NCBI GenBank assembly: GCA_028876385.1 | Contig: JAGWSF010000109.1 | Location: 62,001-126,000 of the forward strand | Source: Acidobacteriota bacterium | Lineage (GTDB): Bacteria; Actinomycetota; Acidimicrobiia; Acidimicrobiales; Palsa-688 | DNA length: 64,000 nucleotides | Reading direction: 5' to 3' | Shown: positions 50,471-59,062 of the stretch, in pieces | Layout: each line of letters begins with the position of its first letter | Numbering within the stretch: the stretch's first letter is position 1 | Made by a program: the position numbers and the translations under genes | Notes under the pieces: model-generated | Seen by the model: only the letters and a program-made list of their open reading frames with translations | Database searches by the model: none | What the model was told of the DNA's origin: nothing

Positions 50471-51304
50471 TCAGCGGATACAGAAGCCGGCATCGACGGG
50501 CAGGGCTACCCCGGTGATCCACTTGGCCTGGTCGGAAACGAGAAAAGCGACCGCATCAGCGATGTCTTCCGGCTCGAGGATCTCCACCGGCAAAGCGTTC
50601 TGCATGGCTGAAATCGTGTTGTCTCCACCGGCCGCGGCCTGGGCCATCAGGCCGGCCATGGCTTCGTTCATCGTCATGCCCGACTTGACTCCCGTCGGGT
50701 GAACGCTATTCACCCGAATCCCTTCGGGGGCCAGGGTCACCGCCAGCTGTTTCATCAACCCGACCAGCCCCGTCTTGGCGGCGGTGTAGGCCTGCCCACC
50801 TGCTTCCGGGCTGGGCGACGCCCGCAGGCCCGCAGTGGAGCTGGTGATGACGATGTTTCCGCCAGGACCCGACTCCCGAAGTTTGGGCAAGGCGACCGAC
50901 ACCGTGTTGAACACGCCGGTCAGGTTGGTGGCGATGATGTCGCTCCAAACCCTGGCCGGGTCTCCGCCCGGTCCCAGGCGGACGATGCCGGCGTTGGCCA
51001 GGATGATGTCGACCCGGCCGAGGGACGTCATGCCCTCGTCGAATACCCTCTGGAGACCGTCCATGTCCCGGACGTCACCCTTAAGAGCCACGATCTTGCG
51101 CCCCTCTGCCTCGACCAGACGCACCGTCTCCTCCAGGTCGGAGGCTGTGGCGTTCGGGTAGTCCATCGAGTCGATGTCGGCACAGATATCGACCGCCAGG
51201 ATGTCCGCTCCCAGGCTGGCCAGCCGCACGGCGTGAGCCCGTCCCTGGCCCCGGGCCGCGCCCGTGATGAACGCAACCTTGCCGGTCAGGCCGTTGCTGC
51301 CCAT
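50471..51304 (-). CDS. Mycofactocin-coupled type SDR oxidoreductase
   Basis: A 277-residue SDR with the inserted segment that marks the mycofactocin-coupled branch: after AVDICADIDSMDYPNATASD comes DLEETVRLVEAEGRK. The cofactor motif is TGAARGQGR, then NAG in LANAGIV, Ser in TSSTAG and Tyr-x3-Lys as YTAAK. Members hold NAD(P) tightly and are thought to pass electrons to the peptide-derived cofactor mycofactocin. No mycofactocin biosynthesis gene is in the window, so the host must encode them elsewhere if this is right. The ATG at 51304 is supported by GGAGG at a good distance. It heads an operon with the kinase and AttH-like genes. Confidence 0.85.
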   Translation of the reverse strand: MGSNGLTGKVAFITGAARGQGRAHAVRLASLGADILAVDICADIDSMDYPNATASDLEETVRLVEAEGRKIVALKGDVRDMDGLQRVFDEGMTSLGRVDIILANAGIVRLGPGGDPARVWSDIIATNLTGVFNTVSVALPKLRESGPGGNIVITSSTAGLRASPSPEAGGQAYTAAKTGLVGLMKQLAVTLAPEGIRVNSVHPTGVKSGMTMNEAMAGLMAQAAAGGDNTISAMQNALPVEILEPEDIADAVAFLVSDQAKWITGVALPVDAGFCIR

Positions 51305-51489
51305 GAAAACCTCCAACTCGACGATTCCCCCCTCGCCTCATGGCAAGGTTGCAGTCTGATCACCTTATCCACGGGCATTCCTGTCCGTCCAGTAAAGAGT
51401 GACCTAAAATCTAGCGCACCACGTTGTGGGCTCGAAGTGCGGGGGCCCTCAGGCGTTGAAAACCAAGCAGCAACCCGTTAATGTCCGAT

Positions 51490-51504
51490 TGTCAGCAACT
51501 GACA
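51490..51504. repeat. Everted repeat TGTCA-N5-TGACA in P450 leader
   Basis: TGTCAGCAACTGACA is an inverted repeat with the half-sites in the opposite orientation to the operator family, 30 bp before the P450 ATG. It may be an operator of another regulator or chance. Confidence 0.3.
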
Positions 51505-51533
51505 GGGAAGTCCGAACCGGGGGACGTAAGGAC

Positions 51534-52847
51534 ATGGCTGAGAAAGTCGTGGTCGACTTCGACCAGCACTCCAAGGAGTACCGAGAGCGCGGGATGGAGA
51601 TCGCCGCCGAGATTCGGGCGAAGTGCCCGGTCACTTGGGTGGAAAATTACGGAGGTCACTGGCTCGTCACCGCCCTCGACGAGGCCAGCGCCATGTACAA
51701 GCGCCCAGACCTCTTCTCGGCGGTCAAGGACGTCAACGACCCCGAGGGCCCGTTTCAAGGGATCCAGATACCCAACTCGGCGCCATTCGTCCAGTCCGGC
51801 TTCCTCGAGATGGACCCTCCGCGCCAGCTCGAATACCGACGCATCCTCAACTCGTATCTGTCGCCCTCAGGGGTGGAGAAATGGCGTCCTCTCGTCGAGG
51901 ATTTCACCCACGCCTGCATCGACGAAGTCATCGAGCAGGGGCGGGCGGACTTCGTCGAGGAGATTGTCAATGTGGTGCCGGCCATCTTGACCTTGGCCAT
52001 GATCGGCCTGCCGCTCGAGGACTGGAGGGTCTACTGCGAGCCGGCCCACGCCGGGATCTACACGCCACCCGACAGTCCCGACCGGCCCCGGGTCGACCAG
52101 ATGTCGATGGACATGATGAACAATCTCTTCGGGGCCATTGCGTCGGCTCACGAGAAGTCCCGTCCCGGCCTGCTTCAGGCCCTGCTCGAAGCCCGCATCG
52201 ACGACGAGCCGCTCAGCGACATGGACATCCTCTTCACGCTGTTCCTGATCATCGGAGGGGGCTTCGACACCACCACGGCACTGACGTCGAGTTCGTGGCG
52301 TTGGTTGGCCGAGAATCCAGCCGAGCGAGCGCGCCTCCTCAGCGGTGACGCCGCGCTCTGGAATACTGCTACCGAAGAGTTCCTGCGGTACTTCACACCC
52401 GCCCAAGGCGACGCCCGGACCGTGACCCAGGACTGCGAAGTCGCAGGATTCCGGTTTGCCAAGCACGACCGAGTACTCATCTCATTCGCCATTCCCAACC
52501 GCGATCCGAAGTACTTCGAGGATCCCGACGTGCTGAAGCTCGATCGGTTCCCGAACCGCCACGCCGCGTTCGGTCTCGGCAACCACCGGTGCCTCGGCTC
52601 GAACCTGGCTCGGATGCAGTTCAAGACCATCATGCAGGGAGCCCTGGAGCGCATCCCCGAGTACACCATCGACTACGACGGCACAGAACGCTATGAGACC
52701 ATCGGGATCATCAACGGTTACCGGTCGATGCCCTTCACCTTCACCCCAGGCAACCGCCGGGGCCCGGGGCTCCAAGCCACGATCGAGGCGTGGCAGCAGA
52801 GACTCGACGACGAGGCCGCCGCGGCGGGCCGCGACCCGAATCAGTAG
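51534..52847 (+). CDS. Cytochrome P450
   Basis: A 437-residue soluble P450: I-helix GGGFDTTT (241-248), ExxR as EEFLR (281-285) and heme loop FGLGNHRCLG with Cys353. The GGGFDTTT form (in place of AGxET) is found in several actinobacterial P450s of lipid and sterol metabolism. The ATG at 51534 is preferred to a GTG at 51426 because the extra 36 residues have no family signal. The [3Fe-4S] ferredoxin gene follows 14 bp later. Divergent from the mycofactocin-type SDR: hydroxylation and then alcohol oxidation is a natural pairing. Confidence 0.9.
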   Translation: MAEKVVVDFDQHSKEYRERGMEIAAEIRAKCPVTWVENYGGHWLVTALDEASAMYKRPDLFSAVKDVNDPEGPFQGIQIPNSAPFVQSGFLEMDPPRQLEYRRILNSYLSPSGVEKWRPLVEDFTHACIDEVIEQGRADFVEEIVNVVPAILTLAMIGLPLEDWRVYCEPAHAGIYTPPDSPDRPRVDQMSMDMMNNLFGAIASAHEKSRPGLLQALLEARIDDEPLSDMDILFTLFLIIGGGFDTTTALTSSSWRWLAENPAERARLLSGDAALWNTATEEFLRYFTPAQGDARTVTQDCEVAGFRFAKHDRVLISFAIPNRDPKYFEDPDVLKLDRFPNRHAAFGLGNHRCLGSNLARMQFKTIMQGALERIPEYTIDYDGTERYETIGIINGYRSMPFTFTPGNRRGPGLQATIEAWQQRLDDEAAAAGRDPNQ

Positions 52848-52861
52848 GAGGAGCACCGAGC

Positions 52862-53056
52862 ATGCGCGTAGTTGTCCAAGACGATGTCTGCCAAGGCCAC
52901 ACCCTCTGCTGCATGACCGCGCCCGAGGTCTTCGGCCTTCGCGAGGACGACGGCCACTCCTTCGTCCAGATAAGTGAGTTCACGCCGGAACAGCTCGAGG
53001 CAGCCAAGCGTGCTGCGCTCAACTGCCCCGAGCAGGCCATCCTCGTAGAGGACTGA
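52862..53056 (+). CDS. [3Fe-4S] ferredoxin, P450 redox partner
   Basis: A 64-residue ferredoxin of the type that serves actinobacterial P450s. The cluster ligands are Cys10, Cys16 and Cys55 (VCQGHTLC...LNCPEQA); the place of a fourth ligand is filled by His/Thr, which gives a three-iron cluster. The ATG at 52862 has AGGAGGAG nine bases upstream; an open frame further upstream overlaps the P450 and is ignored. Directly behind the P450 gene, it would pass single electrons to the heme protein from a reductase encoded elsewhere. Confidence 0.9.
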   Translation: MRVVVQDDVCQGHTLCCMTAPEVFGLREDDGHSFVQISEFTPEQLEAAKRAALNCPEQAILVED

Positions 53057-53132
53057 CCAACCGAACTTTCCCCGGGCAGCTAGAGCCAAGAATCATGGCT
53101 TGATGGTTACGTCAAGTATCTCTAGGGAATAG

Positions 53133-55619
53133 CTACGACACAATTTTGCGGTCACGCAGGTCCCTTATGGCTTCGTCGCCCAGACCCAGCTCGGCGAGTA
53201 TGGCATCGGTGTGCTGACCGCACAGGCAGCTCGGTCCGGCTATCGACGGACTCCTGGAGAAATCGGCATACGGGACCAATCGCATGTGCTCTCCGAAGGT
53301 GGGATGCTCGACCTCCACCAGCAAGCCGGATGCTTCGCCCAGCTCCTTCGACTGCAGCGTCACCTCCGGCGGCTCCGGGTGAGCCACCACACAGCCGATG
53401 TCATGACTCAGGAGGCGATCCTCCCAGTGCTGAGCCGTTCTTGTGCGAAATACATCGGACAACGTGGCGGCCAACTCGCCATCACGATCCCGTCGGCGGA
53501 CCGGGTCGGTGAAGCGGTCGTCGGCTTCTAAGGCAGTTTCGGGAGCCAAGGCGGCCACCAGCCCCGGCCACTCCTTGGCGGCCGGGGCCGCGAGATAGAT
53601 CCAACCGTCGCTGGCCTCGTACAGGCGGTAAAGGGCGGAATAGCCGTAGAGGTCCGGATCCGGCTCGGCCGTGGGCGGCCGGCCGGCATATTCGACCATG
53701 TCGTCGAACAACGCCTCTGCAGCCGATGTCAGCATGGTGGTCAACAGTTCCTGACCGCATCCGACGCGATCCCGGGCGACCAACCCCAGGGCCATGGCTG
53801 AAGCCGCCGTAAGAGCGGCGATCCCGTCGGCCTGGGCGTACTCGGTGGTCGCCGCTCCGCTCAACCGGATGGCATTGGCGCGGATCTCGGAAATGGTGAG
53901 GTCGGGGCGCTCCGGGATCGAGGATCCGACGTTGCGCATGGCCAGGCCGCTGCCTGCGCCGATCGTCGGAGCATAGGCGGGGCGGTCCCCACACGGTCCG
54001 TCCACGCCGTAACCCGGCGAGTTGAGGTAGATGAGCTGCGGGTTGATGGCCCGGAGGGTGTCGGCATCTACGCCTTGGCGGGCGGCGACACCGGCTCGGA
54101 ACGACTGCAGCACCATGTCGGAACGGGCGGCGAGAGAGTGCACGATCTGGCGGCCCTCGTCGCTGGACAGGTCGACGGCAATACTCTCCTTGCCCTGGGT
54201 CACCTTGGCCCCGGCCACCTCCGGGAACGGCAGGAGGTTGCGGATGGGGTCGCCCTCCAAGGGCTCAACCTTGATAACGCGAGCCCCCATCTCCCGGAGC
54301 AGGGTGGTTCCGAACGGGCCGGCGAAGAAAGTGCCCAGCTCGAGGATGGTCACTCCGTCCAGAGGCGGCCGGGCGTCCCCGCTCGCCAAGCCGCCCGCCT
54401 CGGCGTCGGTCGTGGCCCGACGGGGCTCAGCCGCCCAAGGCGTGGCCCGCAGCTTTGCTCCGGCCGAATCGAGGACCGGAGCACCCCCGCGAAGCCTGGC
54501 CGGGGTGGCCGACATCTGCACGACGGGTCCGGGCTGGCGAACAGGTCCCCTTTCGGAGTCCTCGATGGTGGTGACCGCTCCAAGGTGCTGCATCTGGGGG
54601 TGATCGAGCAGTTCGCTCCCCCGACGCATGGTTTCGGCCCAGACGTCGTGATCCTGTTCGAAGACGGCCTGCCACTCTGGCAGGGTCTTGGTCTTGACCG
54701 CTTCGATCATCCTGTCCCAGTACTCGCTGGTCTTGTCGCTGCCATCGGCAAAGACGGCCGCCTTCCACTCGTCGTCAGCCATCATCCAGTCGAGACCCAT
54801 GGCCCGGAGCATGGCGGCATACAGATGCAACTGCACCTGGGAGAACTGCAGCCAGCGGCCGTCCCTGGAGAGCCCGATCATGAGCATGAAGATCATGGGC
54901 GACTGGGGAATGCCAGCCGCATTCATGGGTTGGGCCGGCGTGAACGCGCCGGGGTATTTGGACGTGATGACGTTGAGATACCAGTTCCACGTAGCGAGCG
55001 ACGCCACGCCCTTGAGTAGGCTCGTGTCGACCCGTTGGCCGACGCCACTCGACTCCCTCTCGTGCAGTGCGGCGAGCACACCCGACAGCAGGATCTGGCT
55101 GGCGCCGTAGCTGGCGTAAGGCACCGAGACGTGGGCCGGTCCCGGGCGGGCGACCATCTGCTGGGAGGCGAACAGCGCCCCAATGCGGGCCATGATCAGC
55201 GCTTCGTAGCCCTTGGCCTGAGCGTACGGGCCGACCCGACCGAAACCCGTGATGGACCCGAAGATCAATCTCGGATTGTCGTTACGGAGGGTCTCGTAGC
55301 CCAGCCCGAGACCCTCCATAACCCCCGGCCGGAATGTCTCGATGACCACGTCGGCACCCGACGCGAGGGTCCGGGCCAACTCCCGATCCGCCTCATGGTG
55401 GAGATCGAGGACGAGGCTTTCCTTGCCGCGACCGATCAGTGCGTAGCCGGCCCGGGCTCGGAGAGCGCTACCGCCCGGTGGCTCCACATGGACGACCTCG
55501 GCTCCGAAGTCAGCCAGTGTCTGGGTGGCGAGGACACCAGCCGGGCTGTTGGAGAAGTCGAGCACGCGCAGGCCCGACAGCGGCCCGTCCGATGGCATTG
55601 CGGGTGTGGATGACGGCAC
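53133..55619 (-). CDS. Double CaiB/BaiF CoA-transferase (two domains fused)
   Basis: An 828-residue chain with two type III CoA-transferase domains, about 15-385 and 425-815. Each has the N-terminal LRVLDFS/VTILELG block and the FGAEVVHVEPPGG/MGARVIKVEPLEG block. The catalytic Asp, counted ten residues before the GVLAAL helix, is Ser in domain 1 (YASYGASQIL) and Asp in domain 2 (AQADGIAALT). So only the second half should be catalytic and the first may be structural or bind CoA. Single-domain CaiB enzymes are interlocked dimers; a fusion of two mimics a heterodimer. The GTG at 55619 has GGGGAG eight bases upstream. Confidence 0.85.
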   Translation of the reverse strand: MPSSTPAMPSDGPLSGLRVLDFSNSPAGVLATQTLADFGAEVVHVEPPGGSALRARAGYALIGRGKESLVLDLHHEADRELARTLASGADVVIETFRPGVMEGLGLGYETLRNDNPRLIFGSITGFGRVGPYAQAKGYEALIMARIGALFASQQMVARPGPAHVSVPYASYGASQILLSGVLAALHERESSGVGQRVDTSLLKGVASLATWNWYLNVITSKYPGAFTPAQPMNAAGIPQSPMIFMLMIGLSRDGRWLQFSQVQLHLYAAMLRAMGLDWMMADDEWKAAVFADGSDKTSEYWDRMIEAVKTKTLPEWQAVFEQDHDVWAETMRRGSELLDHPQMQHLGAVTTIEDSERGPVRQPGPVVQMSATPARLRGGAPVLDSAGAKLRATPWAAEPRRATTDAEAGGLASGDARPPLDGVTILELGTFFAGPFGTTLLREMGARVIKVEPLEGDPIRNLLPFPEVAGAKVTQGKESIAVDLSSDEGRQIVHSLAARSDMVLQSFRAGVAARQGVDADTLRAINPQLIYLNSPGYGVDGPCGDRPAYAPTIGAGSGLAMRNVGSSIPERPDLTISEIRANAIRLSGAATTEYAQADGIAALTAASAMALGLVARDRVGCGQELLTTMLTSAAEALFDDMVEYAGRPPTAEPDPDLYGYSALYRLYEASDGWIYLAAPAAKEWPGLVAALAPETALEADDRFTDPVRRRDRDGELAATLSDVFRTRTAQHWEDRLLSHDIGCVVAHPEPPEVTLQSKELGEASGLLVEVEHPTFGEHMRLVPYADFSRSPSIAGPSCLCGQHTDAILAELGLGDEAIRDLRDRKIVS

Positions 55620-55659
55620 GTGGGCGACTCCCCCTCCGGTCGACGCGAACGCTATTCAG

Positions 55660-55672
55660 TATACTCAAGAGG
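55660..55672 (+). promoter_or_regulatory. Predicted -10 of leaderless crotonase transcript
   Basis: TATACT (55660-55665) is 7 bases before the GTG at 55673. An alternative reading is AGAGG as ribosome-binding site for ATG 55679 in the same frame. Confidence 0.45.
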
Positions 55673-56503
55673 GTGAGTATGGATACAGCCGAGACCCAGC
55701 CTGTCATCATGACCGAGGTGATCGACCGGGTCGGAGTCATCACATTGAACCGGCCGGAGCGGCGCAACGCGCTCAACGGGGCCTTGGTGGCGGCGCTGGA
55801 CGCGGGAGTGAAGCAGATGGCGGCCGACGATGAGGTGAAGGTCGTGGTCCTGACAGGGGCCGCCTCCGAAGGTGCGCTCGGCGGGTTCTGCTCGGGCGGT
55901 GACGTCAAAGACGGGGGCCGGGGCTCCCCCGGGATGGAGCTCGGGGTCCCCCCCTATGCCCTCGAGGGCGATCTGTCGCGCCACGACACGCATGCGGCCA
56001 TGCTCCTCCACCTCATGCCCAAACCCACCATCGCCATGGTGGGGGGGCCGGCGGTGGGTGCGGGCTGCAGCCTGGCCGCGGCCTGCGATCTGCGCTTCGC
56101 CGCGGACGACGCCGTGTTCGCAGCCAAATTCTCCACGAACGGACTGTCCGGTGACTACGGAGGCTCCTTCTTTTGGACCCGGATCATCGGGACGGCCCGA
56201 GCCCGCGAGCTGTACCTCCTCAACGAGGTCATCCCGGCCTCGAAAGCCCTCGAGTACGGCATGGTCCACGCCGTCATGCCCGGAGCGGAGCTGGTCGGCT
56301 ACACGATGGACAAGGCCCGGCAGATGGCCAGGACCCCGGCCGCCATCCTGGCCCTCGTGAAGGCGAACCTCAATGCGGCCGAGGACGAAGCGGAGAGGAG
56401 GCGGTACCTCTTCGCCCACGAAGCCGAGAACCAAGCCGAGGCGGGTCGGCAGATGGCGGTCCGCTTGGCCAACGCCGCCGAACGGAGGGCGCAGAGATCC
56501 TGA
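55673..56503 (+). CDS. Enoyl-CoA hydratase/isomerase (crotonase) family protein
   Basis: A 276-residue crotonase. Oxyanion-hole blocks: GGFCSGGDVKDG and GGPAVGAGCSLAAACD. The first hydratase Glu is Ser (GCS) and the second is Ser in FSTNGLSGDYGG. The loop around SGDYGGS and the long insert near residue 90 (SPGMELGVPPY) separate it from the crotonases at 19561 and 47316. GTG 55673 and ATG 55679 are both possible starts. It is divergent from the double CaiB gene with 53 bp between starts, so the two may share control. Confidence 0.85.
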   Translation: MSMDTAETQPVIMTEVIDRVGVITLNRPERRNALNGALVAALDAGVKQMAADDEVKVVVLTGAASEGALGGFCSGGDVKDGGRGSPGMELGVPPYALEGDLSRHDTHAAMLLHLMPKPTIAMVGGPAVGAGCSLAAACDLRFAADDAVFAAKFSTNGLSGDYGGSFFWTRIIGTARARELYLLNEVIPASKALEYGMVHAVMPGAELVGYTMDKARQMARTPAAILALVKANLNAAEDEAERRRYLFAHEAENQAEAGRQMAVRLANAAERRAQRS

Positions 56504-56552
56504 ACTGGCGCGGAGGTCGGCCGGCTCGGCGCTTGTCGGAGCCAGGCGTGGG

Positions 56553-57833
56553 TTACAACGATCGCTGAGTGCCGACCTTCAGATCCCGGTAAGGGACATC
56601 CTTGTCGCTGGAGGGCTCCCGGGGCAGTCCAAGGGCCCGCTCGGCGAGGACGTTCATCTGGATCTCGTCGGTGCCACCGCCGATCCGGGTTCCCGGACTG
56701 CCCAAGCAGGCCAACTGGAGCTCGCCGGCCAGGGGCGACTCAGGTCCCATGAGCATCCCGGCCGCTCCGACAATGCGGTACGAGAGATCCCGTGACTCCT
56801 GGCAGATCCGCGACGTGGTGATCTTGGCCACCGATCCGTCAGCGCCGGTGAGGCATCCACCTGCGGCCGCTATACGCCGCATGGTCCAACCGTTCACCCG
56901 AACATGGGTGATGTAGCGGGCCAGATCCTGTCGGGCCACCGGGTCAGTTGACTTACCGTACCGCCGGGCCATGTCGAGCATGACCTTGGCGGGGACGGCA
57001 TTGCTGCGGATGACACTCCTGCGGACTTTGGCCGCCTGCCGGCTGCGCTCAACGATGTCACCGACGGTGAGGTCGAGGTCTCCGGTCGAGCCTGACTGAG
57101 CCTGGTGCAGTCCCGGGGTCGCCCCACCGGCCACGCTGCTGCGCTCAGCGGCCAAAGTCGTCTGGGCCACCTTCCATCCGCCGTTGAGCTCTCCGACCAC
57201 CATTTCGGCCGGCACTCTCGCCTCGGAGAGAAATACCTCACAGAAGGAACTGGTGCCGTTCATCTGGCGCAGCGGTCGGGCCTCCACGCCGGGCTGGTGC
57301 ATGTCGATGGCGAAGTAGGTGATGCCCAGATGCTTGGGCTGGTCCGGGTCGGTCCGGGCCAGCAGCATGCCGAAATCAGCCCGGTCGGCGGCCGAGTTCC
57401 ACACCTTCTGACCCGTGACGACCCACTCGTCCCGGTCCCTGACGGCCCGGGTACCGACGCTGGCCAGATCCGATCCCGAGCCCGGCTCGCTGAACAACTG
57501 ACACCAACTTGCCTGACCGCTGGCAATGGGCCATACGAGTTCCCGAATCTGGTGATCGGTGCCGTGCTCGAGGATGGTGGGAGCGGCGAGGGTGGCCGCC
57601 ACGTAACCGACGGGAGGCCCTATCACGCCGTTACGGGCCAAGACGGCCGTCACGGCCCGCGCTGTCGCTCCCGATCCCGAGATCCCACCCACGCCGGCGG
57701 GCCAGCGAGGGTAGGCGTACCCGGCGGCAGCCAACCGCCTCCACCATTCCCGGAGTGTGATGGACTCATCCCAGTTCGTGTCGACCCACGCCTGGACCTC
57801 GTCCTCGATGTCACCCACCTGCCGAGCGTCCAT
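56553..57833 (-). CDS. Acyl-CoA dehydrogenase, large-subunit type, no adjacent partner
   Basis: A 426-residue dehydrogenase: CQLFSEPGSGSDLASVGTRA, VTGQKVWNS, NGGWKVAQ and C-terminal GGGTDEIQMNVLAERALGLP. GSGSD replaces AGSD in the flavin-side block and GTDEIQM replaces GTSEIQ, so it is an outlier within the group. A 40-residue insert in the middle (QAQSGSTGDLDL) may be involved in partner choice. The start at 57833 has a GATACT box nine bases upstream on the minus strand and no ribosome-binding site, so leaderless. Divergent from the LLM gene over a repeat-rich gap. Confidence 0.85.
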   Translation of the reverse strand: MDARQVGDIEDEVQAWVDTNWDESITLREWWRRLAAAGYAYPRWPAGVGGISGSGATARAVTAVLARNGVIGPPVGYVAATLAAPTILEHGTDHQIRELVWPIASGQASWCQLFSEPGSGSDLASVGTRAVRDRDEWVVTGQKVWNSAADRADFGMLLARTDPDQPKHLGITYFAIDMHQPGVEARPLRQMNGTSSFCEVFLSEARVPAEMVVGELNGGWKVAQTTLAAERSSVAGGATPGLHQAQSGSTGDLDLTVGDIVERSRQAAKVRRSVIRSNAVPAKVMLDMARRYGKSTDPVARQDLARYITHVRVNGWTMRRIAAAGGCLTGADGSVAKITTSRICQESRDLSYRIVGAAGMLMGPESPLAGELQLACLGSPGTRIGGGTDEIQMNVLAERALGLPREPSSDKDVPYRDLKVGTQRSL

Positions 57834-57962
57834 TTAAGAAACAGTATCCTTAAACCACCGGGCGGGCAACCGGTGGTCGCATTCGATATTTCAACCGAGC
57901 AGCCGCCACCCTCGCGAACAGTATCCTTTATTGAGATTCGCCCATCATCGGAAGGAGTTTCT
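57834..57962. promoter_or_regulatory. Divergent control region with 12-bp direct repeats and an inverted repeat
   Basis: AACAGTATCCTT occurs at 57840-57851 and again at 57917-57928. Between them ACCACCGG (57854-57861) and CCGGTGGT (57870-57877) form a perfect inverted repeat. The left copy, read on the minus strand, holds GATACT, a likely -10 for the dehydrogenase gene; the right copy holds TATCCT for the LLM gene. Confidence 0.6.
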
Positions 57963-58994
57963 GTGAAGCTTGGAGCAACGGTCGAGATGCGAGATGATCC
58001 CGACGCCTTCGCCCGGCAGGCCAGACAGATGGAGGACGCCGGCGTAGGTTACCTCTGGACCGGCGAGGCCTACACTGCAGACGGGGTGTCCACCATGGGG
58101 TTCCTCTCGGCCGTCACCCGAACGGCACGGATCGGGTCGAGCATCACCCCGATCTACACCCGCACCCCGACCCTCATCGCCATGACGGCTGTGGGTCTGG
58201 ATCGTCTCTCGGGAGGTCGCTTCGTGCTCGGGCTTGGCGCGTCAGGGCCCCAGGTCATCGAGGGATTCCATGGTGTGGCCTACGACAGTCCGCTGGCCCG
58301 AACCCGCGAGATCGTGGAGATCTGCCGGTCCGTCTGGCGAAGGGAGCGTCTCGTCCATAACGGACCGAACTACCGCATACCCCTACCTGAGGGCCAAGGC
58401 ACCGGGCTCGGCAAGGCCCTCAAGATCATGACCAACCCAATGAGGGAGCGCATCCCCATCCACATCGCCTCCCTCGGCCCCAAGAATGTCGAGATGACCG
58501 CTGAGATCGCCGAAGGCTGGTTGCCGCTGCATTTCTGGCCCGACCGGTCACGGGAGATCTGGGGGGACCCCTTGAAGGCGGGACTGGCCAAGCGTGACCG
58601 CGAACTTCCCCCGCTCGAAATCGTGGCGGGAGGGCCGCTCGCCATCGGCAAGGACCTGGAGCACCTCCGACAGAGGTCCCGACCCATGCTGGCCCTGTAC
58701 TTCGGGGGTATGGGGGCCAAGGGAAAGAACTTCTACAACGACCTGCTGAAGCGCTACGGCTTCGAGCGCGAAGCAGATGCCGTCCAGGATGCCTACCTGG
58801 GCGGCGACCGCAAAGCGGCGGCGGCGCTGGTCCCGAGCGCCCTGGTGGAAGGAATGACTCTAATCGGTGATCCCGGTTTCGTCCGGGATCGCATAGCCGC
58901 CTATCGCGAAGCGGGGGTCACGGTGCTCAACGTCGATCCAGTAGGACCGAACGGCTTGGCCGACGTGGAGACGGTCGCCTCGTGGCTGAACTGA
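57963..58994 (+). CDS. LLM-class F420-dependent oxidoreductase, Rv3520c-like
   Basis: A 343-residue luciferase-like protein that starts VKLGATVEM, with LWTGEAYT, IGSSITPIYTRTPT, LDRLSGGRFVLGLGASGPQV and IPIHIASLGPKN. The length and these blocks fit the group that includes M. tuberculosis Rv3520c, thought to use F420. It probably oxidises or reduces an oxygenated ring carbon or an acyl-CoA derivative. The GTG at 57963 has GGAAGGAG six bases upstream. It is not related closely to the LLM at 21246 (different N-terminal blocks, 55 residues longer). Confidence 0.85.
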   Translation: MKLGATVEMRDDPDAFARQARQMEDAGVGYLWTGEAYTADGVSTMGFLSAVTRTARIGSSITPIYTRTPTLIAMTAVGLDRLSGGRFVLGLGASGPQVIEGFHGVAYDSPLARTREIVEICRSVWRRERLVHNGPNYRIPLPEGQGTGLGKALKIMTNPMRERIPIHIASLGPKNVEMTAEIAEGWLPLHFWPDRSREIWGDPLKAGLAKRDRELPPLEIVAGGPLAIGKDLEHLRQRSRPMLALYFGGMGAKGKNFYNDLLKRYGFEREADAVQDAYLGGDRKAAAALVPSALVEGMTLIGDPGFVRDRIAAYREAGVTVLNVDPVGPNGLADVETVASWLN

Positions 58995-59062
58995 GCGCAT
59001 CCGAGTGAGGATTGGGTCATGGTCTGAGACGGTCGAGCCGGGGCCCGGATGGGGCGCCTCTT

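Noticed and set aside
51490..51504. Member of the TGACA-N4-TGTCA operator family
   Set aside because: The half-sites point outward (TGTCA-N5-TGACA) and the spacing differs, so the same protein would not read it in the same way.
53057..53132. Terminator between ferredoxin and double CaiB genes
   Set aside because: Several short imperfect stems (CTAGAG/CTCTAG, AGCCA/TGGCT) overlap, but none is stable or clear enough to call.
57105..57962. A 5' extension of the LLM frame by 286 codons
   Set aside because: The extension runs antisense to the dehydrogenase gene; the GTG at 57963 has GGAAGGAG at the right distance and gives the normal LLM N-terminus.
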